Positions 46,720-54,557 of a stretch of 64,000 nt of DNA are shown here, in pieces. Under the pieces are notes generated by a model. It was not told the DNA's origin, made no database searches, and worked only from the letters and a program-made list of their open reading frames with translations. How positions within the stretch are numbered: the stretch's first letter is position 1; every line of letters starts with the position of its first letter. The position numbers were made by a program, and so were the translations under genes. The DNA is taken from assembly GCA_050289805.1 (NCBI GenBank), contig JBNKGL010000001.1, forward strand, positions 1-64,000, written 5' to 3'. This DNA comes from JAUILA01 sp050289805. Its GTDB lineage: Bacteria > Bacteroidota > Bacteroidia > Cytophagales > Cyclobacteriaceae.

Positions 46720-47093
46720 TATATACTATTTATTAATTTTTCCTTTAACATCTTAAAATCCAGCGGCTTGGTAAGAAAGTCATCAGCGCCCAGTTGCCTG
46801 GCTGTTCTGTGATTTTCCTCATCTCCGTATGCGGTAACCATCATGACTACAGGAGGCGGCTTGAAATAGTTCTTTTTGATGATTTCCAGCAGTTCCAGAC
46901 CGCTCATTCCCGGCATATTGATATCAGAAAGGATCAGGACCGCCTCATGCTGTATTGACCTGAAAGTCTCAAGGGCTTCCTCACCTGAAAATGCAAATAC
47001 GAATGTCAATTCACCATTGCGTATCTCTTTTCTGAATCGTTGCAGGAAAAGATCCTTCACATCCTTTTCATCATCCACTACTAATATCTTCAT
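46719..47093 (-). CDS. Single-domain response regulator
   Basis: A 124-residue receiver protein starting at the ATG at 47093 ('MKILVVDDEKDVKDLF'). A longer frame from 47159 would run into the preceding gene and adds residues that do not belong to the fold. The acidic pair D7-D8, phospho-acceptor D57 ('ILSDINMPGMSGLELL') and Lys in 'FLTKPLDF' are all there. With no output domain it probably relays phosphate between the kinases and the response regulator-cyclase. It is 13 bases after the large kinase gene. Confidence 0.9.
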   Translation of the reverse strand: MKILVVDDEKDVKDLFLQRFRKEIRNGELTFVFAFSGEEALETFRSIQHEAVLILSDINMPGMSGLELLEIIKKNYFKPPPVVMMVTAYGDEENHRTARQLGADDFLTKPLDFKMLKEKLINSI

Positions 47094-47106
47094 CAGGTAC
47101 TCTTCT

Positions 47107-50100
47107 TTAATTTGGTAAAATAATTTTGAACTCCGTGTATTCGCCCGGACTTGTATCAACCTTCAGCTCACCATCATGGGCTTTAACAATATCGTAGCTC
47201 AGTGACAGTCCCAATCCAGTACCCTGCCCTGTGGGCTTTGTCGTAAAAAAGGGCTGAAATATCTTATCGAGCACTTCCTGCGGTATACCGTTTCCATTGT
47301 CCCTAACGCCGATCTCCAGCCGACCATTCACTCTTTTCGTACTGACGCAAACAGTTGGTTCATACACAGCGTCATTCGCATCTGCCGATTTCTTTTCAGT
47401 AACCGCGTAGAAAGCATTCGTAATCAGGTTGAGTATTACCCTCCCGATATCCTGTGGAATAACCTTTACTGGTCCTATTTTCTCATCATAGCTGGTCTCA
47501 AGTGTGGCATTGAATCCTTTGTCCCTTGCCCTCAGGCCATGATAGGCGAGGCGTAAATATTCATCTGCCAGTTTATTGATGTCAGTTGGTTCCTTCACAA
47601 CGCTGCTGCTTCGGCTGTGCTGCAGCATTCCCTTCACAATCGCATCTGCCCGTTTTCCGTGGTGAGTGATTTTTTCAAGATTTTGTTTGATGTCTGCAGC
47701 AATGGCACTTGCTTCCTCATAATCTCCCCGCTGAATTTCTTCATTCATTTCATCAATGAGTTCATTGCTCACTTCAGAAAAATTATTTACAAAATTTAAC
47801 GGGTTCTGAATTTCATGCGCAATACCAGCGGTCAGCTCGCCCAGGCTGGCCATTTTTTCGGATTGGATCAATTGCTTCTGGGTGAGCTGTAATTCGGCCA
47901 GTGCATCTTCGGCTTTTTTCTTTTCTTCTTTTAAAAGCTGCAAATCGTATCTGGCTTGTGTTAAATCCTTAAACCTCGAATAAGCCAGTGAAAATACCGA
48001 GGAGGCTCGTTTTAACAGGTTCCAGCTTTCAGCAGATATATCGCCGGGTGTGGCTACGCCCATGGAGCCATGGGAGAATTTATATAAATGGTAATTTCGC
48101 TCCGGGATAATCTCCCCATAATAGCCCTTTAAAGGTTTTGACCGGTCTTCGCAATATCGGATCCATTCAACACGATTATCTCCGCTCATCACAATACTTA
48201 TTTGCTGTTTTTTTGAATTATAAAAGTCCAGCATTTGTCTTCCGACCCATGTATCACTAAGCTTCAGCTTAAAATGGTCGCTCACCAGTTGTTTCTCTGA
48301 TTTTTTAATTTCCTTAATGGCATACCAGCATTCGGCATCATCTTTCCGGTCGCCATGAATATAAATGCTGCATGTTTCCAACTCTTCAACTCCCAGCAAT
48401 CCCATTTCATGCCGAAGCACCTGGGCTACTTCCTTCAGTTCTTCAGGTTGCTGCATGGCCAGCGCGCGAGCTCGCACGCGCTCCATGGCGGTTTCTATTT
48501 TTGCTTCCCTCGTTTGAGCTTCGGCGATCTTAAGGTCACTGAAGCGCGTATAGGTAAGGTTGAAAACCGCAGCAAACCTCTCCAGCAACATAATCGTTCC
48601 CGGCGGCTGATCATCAGGAGATGCCATGCCTATTAATCCACCGGAAAAACAGGCAATCGTCTGAACCCGGCGTTTTTGTTCCAATCCGTTTGTAAAAGGA
48701 ACTCCGAGGTCAACATTGAGATAATGAAAATACTCCTTCAATTCCTTCCCTTTAAGATCGATGACCATCGATTTAACTCCCTTTTTCCAACCGTCATACA
48801 TTTTTTTAATGGTCTTGTTTCTGGAAGACTGAAGAGTGAACTGACTTGCGATCTTAGAACCGTCTTCATTGGTGGCCCAGGCATCGATATTTTTTGTTTT
48901 TTCGTCTGCGATACCAATAAACAAGCGGTTCGGCTCGATACCGAGTTCGATCAGTTGTTTGAAAACCACCACCGAGGTTTCTGCAAGCTCATCGCTCGTC
49001 TGCATTGCCAGGGTACGGCTCCGAACACGTTCCAGTCCACGTTCGATCTGTGCTTCCCTCGCCTGTATTTCCGCTTTCTGAAGATCCAGAAACCGTATAT
49101 AAGCTTGTTCAAATACGTTGGAGAACCGGATCAAAATAGCCTTGTGTTCTTCAGGTAACGACAATCCGTTATGCGAAGGAACCATCAGTGCTGAATTCTG
49201 TTGCCAGGCAAATGAAAGTGCGTGAGACTCGGTCTCAAGGATATTTTGTTGATATTCCCTGGGAAGATTTTTATAATCGGAATGTTGAAAAGCGTGTTCG
49301 AAAAAATGGTTTTTATCTTCAAATGAGAAATTTTTAAAAAAGAACTCATCACCGCTCAATTTAGATTCCCAGGCCTGATCGAAAATTGGGGAAGGAAAAT
49401 AAGGCAGATAATAGGGAGCTGAAGGATGGCGGGGATCGATTGTTGCCGTCCAGTGCATTACATCTTTTGAATTTGGATAATACGTGCAAAGGACAACACC
49501 GCCGGTATCCAGCACTACATTCAGCTCAGTCAGTTTTTCAGCGATCAATGTTACCACCTCCTGTAGTTCGTCTGTGCCATGCATCGCCAGTGAACGGGAG
49601 CGAACCTTTTCCAGCGCTGCTTCGATCTGTGCTTCGCGCGTCTGTGCCTCCGCCTTTTTAATATCCAGGAATCGGGTATATGTTAAATCAAAAACTGAAG
49701 CAAACCTTTTGCTCAACGCTATAAGCTCTTCATTAGGATCCTTTGTAATAAGCAGGAGATAGCCATGTTTGAAAAAGCCCACATAGTAGCATTGCTTATC
49801 AGGGAATTTTAATCCAGATTTTTCAAGTACATTAATTGCTTCCTTTACCGATGGAATGGTTTTCATAAAAGCGTAATGCTTTTTCAATTCTTTCCCTTCC
49901 CAAATCCTGTCATGGCCGGATTCCCCCCGCAGAAAAGATTCCCGAATTTCGGCATGCGTGAGTTCCTTTGTGTAAGGGATCATCATCGGCGGCAACAGGC
50001 CTCCTGAATCTGCTCCCATCCAAATTTCCGACTGATCATTCTCAGCCCAGATCCCAAAACCACAGGACCATGTCTCAAATCCAAGTTCCTGAATTTGCTG

Positions 50101-51831
50101 AAACAATATGGAAGCGGTATCTGCCAGTTCAGATGATTGCTGCATGGCCATGGTTCGGCTTCTCACTTTTTCCAGTGCCAGTTGAATTTCGGTTTCCCGC
50201 GCTTCATGCTCCTTTCGCTTCAGATCCAGAAATCGCTTGTGAGCAAAATCAAATGCCCCGGCAAAACGGATTAAAAGATCGGTCGCAGCTTCCGGAGGAT
50301 TATCCACCTTACCGGGAAGACTATAGCCGATCTCGCCATGGGTGGTGCGCGCCATCACAAATGTCAATCCCCCGATATGACGAATATCATCGAGGGTGGG
50401 GGCCTGCGGATCCACCTGCTGGAAATTGCCCAGGGTAATCATTTTTTCTACATAGTCCACAGCTTCATCGACATTCATGGCATAGACTACCGAAGGGCTA
50501 TCGCTCTTTTCCCATGTAGCAAGAAGGGGAATTTCACCGTGGATATGACGGGGTAGTTCCATGACCATCCCGATCTTTGTTCCGTCACCCGAGGTCATGG
50601 CCTTTTGATAGATTTCAGGAAGCCAGAGCATATGCCAGAAATAATGCGCTTCGTATCCCAGGCTGATAAATTCGTGGCGCATTGATACTACGATATCGAG
50701 CAGATCGCCTGAATGCTTCATAGCAAGTGCTTTGCCGCGCACCCGTTCCAGCGCGGCATCGATACGAGCCTTTTCCACCTGGGCTTCAGCCTTGGCAACA
50801 TCTGCATATCGCTGGTATGCATGACCGAAAACATTTTTGAAACGTTCCAGCAATTTAATTTGAATCGCAGAAGCCGGGGAAAATGTTGAGATGCTAAGCG
50901 CCCCAAGACCCGTTGAATAGGAATAGTAGAAAACGGATTTGGCCTGGTCCAGTTTGGGGTCTTTTTGATACCCGATATCCTCCCGGTATTGAATCCATTC
51001 CTTAATTTCTTTCTCCGCAACTTCAACCTTTGCGAATGCATCTTTCGATTTATTCAGCTGATTAACCCAGTCTTTGACCGTCGTATTCGTATTGTAGTTA
51101 AGATCTATAACACCTGTAACACCATAATCGGAATAGTAGTAACTGCGAATAGATTCCTTTTCGTGATTATTGATGATCACTTCCGTATTCCGAAGATCAG
51201 AAAATCCAAGCTGCCTGAGTTCGGTAAAAATCACTTCACTTACGGCTGAAAGATCTGTCGATTTCTGCATACTCATTGCCGTCGATCGTACACGCTCCAG
51301 TGATGCTTCTACTTCCAGCTCCCGGTTTTTGTGTTCCAGTTCGATGGTTCTTCGTTTAATGGCATCCCGTAATTCCTGATTTTCCCTGCTGATCTGCTCA
51401 GTACCGAGGGTTTCGCCTTCCTGGGCTTTTAAATCGGGTGCTGAGAAATGCTGGTATTGGAAACGCCATCCCTCATTGCTTTTTCGCATCAGGGAGGTAA
51501 ATCTGAATCGAGAATAAAAAACCCATTCGCCCTCGCTGAGAATATAGGCATCGGCAAGGTCGGTAAACAGAACGAGGTCTTTTGCTATGACATCAATGGT
51601 CCTTTCCAGATTTCGCAGCTCCGCCTTTCCGGCCATCTGGTGGGCGGTAGATTCAAAAAATTTTGTTGTGTCAACCCTGCTCAGGAAGTCCTCATTATTG
51701 GTCGAACCGATAAAGCGATAATCATCCGCCAGGTAAAAATCATACGTTTCCACATCACCGTTAAGATAACTGTGCCACCAGGTATCATATACCTGCATTA
51801 TTGCCTGTTCATCTTTTTTTGATAGTTTCAT
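47107..51831 (-). CDS. Giant histidine kinase with six repeated sensor modules
   Basis: A 1574-residue soluble kinase. Residues 1-130 look like an NTF2/SnoaL-like domain. A coiled coil (145-175) leads to six repeats that start near residues 176, 358, 550, 737, 931 and 1113, each opening with an ALE(K/R)VRxRxLAMQ-type helix and ending with an 'RFxxVFxxxYxRFxDL' helix. The body of each, about 150 residues, is GAF-like. A final coiled coil leads to a HisKA-type dimerisation helix with H1339 ('LTAGIAHEIQNPLNFVNNFS') and a HATPase with 'NAFYAV', 'DNGNGIP' and 'GQGTGLGLSLSYD'. No membrane helix is seen. It shares its kinase core with the 347-residue kinase encoded one base upstream. The ligands are unknown. 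Confidence 0.9.
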   Translation of the reverse strand: MKLSKKDEQAIMQVYDTWWHSYLNGDVETYDFYLADDYRFIGSTNNEDFLSRVDTTKFFESTAHQMAGKAELRNLERTIDVIAKDLVLFTDLADAYILSEGEWVFYSRFRFTSLMRKSNEGWRFQYQHFSAPDLKAQEGETLGTEQISRENQELRDAIKRRTIELEHKNRELEVEASLERVRSTAMSMQKSTDLSAVSEVIFTELRQLGFSDLRNTEVIINNHEKESIRSYYYSDYGVTGVIDLNYNTNTTVKDWVNQLNKSKDAFAKVEVAEKEIKEWIQYREDIGYQKDPKLDQAKSVFYYSYSTGLGALSISTFSPASAIQIKLLERFKNVFGHAYQRYADVAKAEAQVEKARIDAALERVRGKALAMKHSGDLLDIVVSMRHEFISLGYEAHYFWHMLWLPEIYQKAMTSGDGTKIGMVMELPRHIHGEIPLLATWEKSDSPSVVYAMNVDEAVDYVEKMITLGNFQQVDPQAPTLDDIRHIGGLTFVMARTTHGEIGYSLPGKVDNPPEAATDLLIRFAGAFDFAHKRFLDLKRKEHEARETEIQLALEKVRSRTMAMQQSSELADTASILFQQIQELGFETWSCGFGIWAENDQSEIWMGADSGGLLPPMMIPYTKELTHAEIRESFLRGESGHDRIWEGKELKKHYAFMKTIPSVKEAINVLEKSGLKFPDKQCYYVGFFKHGYLLLITKDPNEELIALSKRFASVFDLTYTRFLDIKKAEAQTREAQIEAALEKVRSRSLAMHGTDELQEVVTLIAEKLTELNVVLDTGGVVLCTYYPNSKDVMHWTATIDPRHPSAPYYLPYFPSPIFDQAWESKLSGDEFFFKNFSFEDKNHFFEHAFQHSDYKNLPREYQQNILETESHALSFAWQQNSALMVPSHNGLSLPEEHKAILIRFSNVFEQAYIRFLDLQKAEIQAREAQIERGLERVRSRTLAMQTSDELAETSVVVFKQLIELGIEPNRLFIGIADEKTKNIDAWATNEDGSKIASQFTLQSSRNKTIKKMYDGWKKGVKSMVIDLKGKELKEYFHYLNVDLGVPFTNGLEQKRRVQTIACFSGGLIGMASPDDQPPGTIMLLERFAAVFNLTYTRFSDLKIAEAQTREAKIETAMERVRARALAMQQPEELKEVAQVLRHEMGLLGVEELETCSIYIHGDRKDDAECWYAIKEIKKSEKQLVSDHFKLKLSDTWVGRQMLDFYNSKKQQISIVMSGDNRVEWIRYCEDRSKPLKGYYGEIIPERNYHLYKFSHGSMGVATPGDISAESWNLLKRASSVFSLAYSRFKDLTQARYDLQLLKEEKKKAEDALAELQLTQKQLIQSEKMASLGELTAGIAHEIQNPLNFVNNFSEVSNELIDEMNEEIQRGDYEEASAIAADIKQNLEKITHHGKRADAIVKGMLQHSRSSSVVKEPTDINKLADEYLRLAYHGLRARDKGFNATLETSYDEKIGPVKVIPQDIGRVILNLITNAFYAVTEKKSADANDAVYEPTVCVSTKRVNGRLEIGVRDNGNGIPQEVLDKIFQPFFTTKPTGQGTGLGLSLSYDIVKAHDGELKVDTSPGEYTEFKIILPN

Positions 51832-51832
51832 C

Positions 51833-52876
51833 TTAAGATTGGATGGGTACGGAGATTACAAATGATGTTCCTTCGCCTTCCCTGGTACTAACCTGTAGCT
51901 CGCCGCCATGAGATTTTACAATATCATAGCTCAGGCTCAAGCCAAGTCCAGTTCCCTGGCCGGTGGGCTTTGTGGTGAAAAAAGGCTGAAATATTTTATC
52001 TATTACTTTTGAAGGAATTCCGTTGCCGTTGTCACTCACCGATATTTTTATATTTTTCCCCTGCTTTTTGGTACTTACCGAAACAATGGGCTGATAGCTC
52101 TCATCAGAAGTTGAGGATTTTTTTTCAGTGACGGCATAAAATGCATTAGTGATTAAATTCAGGATCACCCGGCCAATATCCTGGGGCACCACAACTATCT
52201 TACCGATGGAATCATCGAATTCAGTTTCCAGGGTCACGTTGAATGATTTGTCCTTTGCCCTGAATCCATGATACGCGAGGCGCAAGTATTCATCTACCAG
52301 CGAATTGATATCCGTCTCTTCCTTCTCTCCTGAATTTTTACGACTGTGCTGTAGCATTCCTTTTACGATGCCGTCGGCCCGTTTTCCGTGATGCAGTATT
52401 TTTTCTAGGTTCTGGATTACATCGTTCGCTAAGGCTGTTACCTCTTCAGTATCCCCATTCTCAATTTCCTCCATCATTTCCTCCAGCAACTCCTTACTTA
52501 CCTCCGAAAAATTGTTCACAAAGTTCAGGGGGTTCTGAATTTCATGGGCGATTCCAGCTGTGAGTTCTCCCAGGCTTGCCATCTTTTCGGCCTGGATGAG
52601 CTGTGCCTGGGCAGCCTTGAGCTCATTCAGGGAGTTTTTGAGTGCCTCATTCGTTTTTTCAACATCGTTTCGTTTCTGTTCCAGTTCGGCAATCGTTTCC
52701 TCCAGCAATATCGCTGTGGTTCTTTTTACTTTCTCGGTCCTTTCCAGTTTAAACTCTGAAATGGTTAAAGCGGTGTTGGCATCTTTCAGGGCTTTTTGGA
52801 GTACAGATTTATCACTATCCGAAAGTTTATCGGTATTCTGAATAAAATCTGAGATCGTTTGAAGGTGTTGATTCAT
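51833..52876 (-). CDS. Soluble histidine kinase with N-terminal coiled coil
   Basis: A 347-residue kinase with a long predicted coiled coil (about 30-105), a dimerisation helix with the H-box histidine ('LTAGIAHEIQNPLNFVNNFS') and a HATPase ('NAFYAV', 'DNGNGIPS', 'GTGLGLSLSYDIVKSHGG'). There is no sensor of its own, so it probably takes its signal from a partner, most likely the FIST proteins encoded just before it. The last 280 residues are closely similar to the end of the giant kinase, which shows duplication. Its start overlaps the stop of the short FIST gene by 4 bases (ATGA). Confidence 0.92.
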   Translation of the reverse strand: MNQHLQTISDFIQNTDKLSDSDKSVLQKALKDANTALTISEFKLERTEKVKRTTAILLEETIAELEQKRNDVEKTNEALKNSLNELKAAQAQLIQAEKMASLGELTAGIAHEIQNPLNFVNNFSEVSKELLEEMMEEIENGDTEEVTALANDVIQNLEKILHHGKRADGIVKGMLQHSRKNSGEKEETDINSLVDEYLRLAYHGFRAKDKSFNVTLETEFDDSIGKIVVVPQDIGRVILNLITNAFYAVTEKKSSTSDESYQPIVSVSTKKQGKNIKISVSDNGNGIPSKVIDKIFQPFFTTKPTGQGTGLGLSLSYDIVKSHGGELQVSTREGEGTSFVISVPIQS

Positions 52877-53070
52877 GTCTTTCCTTCTAATTTTGTAGCT
52901 CCGAATACATCGATGCCCGCTTCATCAAAAATTTCGGTCAGCGCCCGGATGTCCTGTTTTATAGATGAAAATACAATGGCAAGTGTTGGATCAAACCCTT
53001 CATTGATCACTTTACTTAAAAATATCTTAACTTCTTCGGGAGTATTTCCCGCATATGTTTTAGCTATCAT
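52873..53070 (-). CDS. 65-residue FIST N-terminal fragment protein
   Basis: A small protein that aligns end to end with the first 65 residues of the FIST protein encoded just upstream: 'DPTLAIVFSSIKQD' and 'FDEAGIDVFGATK' match 'SPTVAIIFASVTHD' and 'FDEKGIIVFGVTT'. It then stops, and its stop overlaps the start of the kinase gene (ATGA). This may be a truncated duplicate that survives for translational coupling, or a genuine mini-sensor subunit that joins the kinase. The close fit of both ends to the operon favours a maintained gene. Confidence 0.72.
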   Translation of the reverse strand: MIAKTYAGNTPEEVKIFLSKVINEGFDPTLAIVFSSIKQDIRALTEIFDEAGIDVFGATKLEGKT

Positions 53071-53136
53071 TCATTCGATTTTCAGCAATTCCTGTCATCA
53101 ATCTTAATCGCATCCAGATTTCGTTATCGATTGATT

Positions 53137-54276
53137 TCATTTTTCTTTCAAGGCTACACAGCATGTCGTAAGGTTATGCATTTCAAGTCTTCCACCGGTT
53201 GCCCGCGCCAGTTCTGCATTACTGAACATACCGGCCATCGGGACATTCCATACCTTTTTTATTCCCTCCAGTTCTTCAGTCATCAATGGCCCCAATGAAA
53301 GTATGCGTCCGGCACAGCTAAAGACTACCAGCGCATCCGCTTCTGGCATCTCTTCTTCCTTAAGCTTTTTAACACCCCTGATCACTTTTTCCATCACATC
53401 GAAATCAGGGGGCACCGAGAACCGCACTTTTGATCCCTGCGGAACAGTGCCGCTCGTATAGAAGGAATGATCCGTCCAGTCAACCACCAATCCGGGCCTC
53501 ATGACCGGATCCCCCTGTTCCCGCTGCAGCTGCAAAGGGAAATTGGCGGCCAACTCAATCAGCAGGTCGTTGTTTTCCGGAGTCACGTTTTCAATTCCGC
53601 CATATTTTGTTGTAATATCCAGGGCGGGAATATTGTCTACGGTATAGACATGGTTTCCTTCACTTTTCGTAACTACTTTTTCTGTTCCAACTGCTTTCCA
53701 ACCGCAGGTGGCTATTCCTTTTATTTCTACATGATCTTCATCCAGCACCAGGCAAACCATACCCTGGTTGCTTTCTTTCCCATTGGTAAATACAAAAGTT
53801 TCTTTAAATGTATAGTCATCACCAGCGGCGCCTCCAAAGGCATTTACGTCAGCTCCCGCCACCTCCTCGATGCCTCGCAATATTTCTTCGCCATCAGCTT
53901 CAGGATGGCTAAGGCCAATCAGAAATGCCGGAGTCGTATATTTATCCTTTGCGCGGCTGGCAATGTTTTTTGCCACTCCTCTGTAATCCTTTGAATCATA
54001 TTCCTCCAGGTAAAGATGGAAATATTCCCTTTTGAGATCGAGTAATAAAACTGCAATAGAGCTTTTTTGTGTTTCTTCATCAATAAATTCTCCATTGGTT
54101 GTTACACCAAATACGATGATACCTTTTTCATCAAATAATTTTGAAATGGCATTCCGGTCATGCGTAACAGAGGCAAAAATGATGGCTACTGTCGGGCTGT
54201 AACCATCCTTCATACTTTTATCCAGTTCTGACTTAATCTCGGGTATGGAGTGACCCTTCAAAGATGTTGCTTTCAT
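53137..54276 (-). CDS. FIST domain sensor protein
   Basis: A 379-residue cytoplasmic protein with FIST_N (about residues 25-210, 'SPTVAIIFASVTHDRNA', 'VNAFGGAAGDDYTF') and FIST_C (about 215-370, ending in the typical 'CAGRILSLGP' and 'GMFSNAELAR' motifs). FIST domains are thought to bind small molecules such as amino acids and are linked to signalling proteins. It is the first gene in the operon with the mini-FIST, two kinases, a response regulator and a cyclase, and is the likely input. The 66 bases after it before the next gene show no hairpin. Confidence 0.9.
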   Translation of the reverse strand: MKATSLKGHSIPEIKSELDKSMKDGYSPTVAIIFASVTHDRNAISKLFDEKGIIVFGVTTNGEFIDEETQKSSIAVLLLDLKREYFHLYLEEYDSKDYRGVAKNIASRAKDKYTTPAFLIGLSHPEADGEEILRGIEEVAGADVNAFGGAAGDDYTFKETFVFTNGKESNQGMVCLVLDEDHVEIKGIATCGWKAVGTEKVVTKSEGNHVYTVDNIPALDITTKYGGIENVTPENNDLLIELAANFPLQLQREQGDPVMRPGLVVDWTDHSFYTSGTVPQGSKVRFSVPPDFDVMEKVIRGVKKLKEEEMPEADALVVFSCAGRILSLGPLMTEELEGIKKVWNVPMAGMFSNAELARATGGRLEMHNLTTCCVALKEK

Positions 54277-54557
54277 ATAATTAAAACCAGTCCCTCTAAT
54301 GGGATGTAGGAAATTTTATGTGTTGCCAAAGGAAAACTTTTTTCCACAAGGTCATGAGATATTCCACCCTCAATATATCCAAAACCAACAATGATTTTTA
54401 GTTTTAAGACAGAAACTTCCTGTATGAAAATCCATACCTGTGTGTTAATGAAACACATTTTGATTTTCAGTCAAATTTTTCGTTATTCAGAAACATTTCA
54501 GCTAAACTTCAGAAACTCCTTATATTCCCTGATAAATGAAGTGTTAATTCAATCCTG

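Noticed and set aside
47094..47159. Longer start for the single-domain response regulator
   Set aside because: The extra 22 residues overlap the end of the kinase gene and precede the natural start of the receiver fold.
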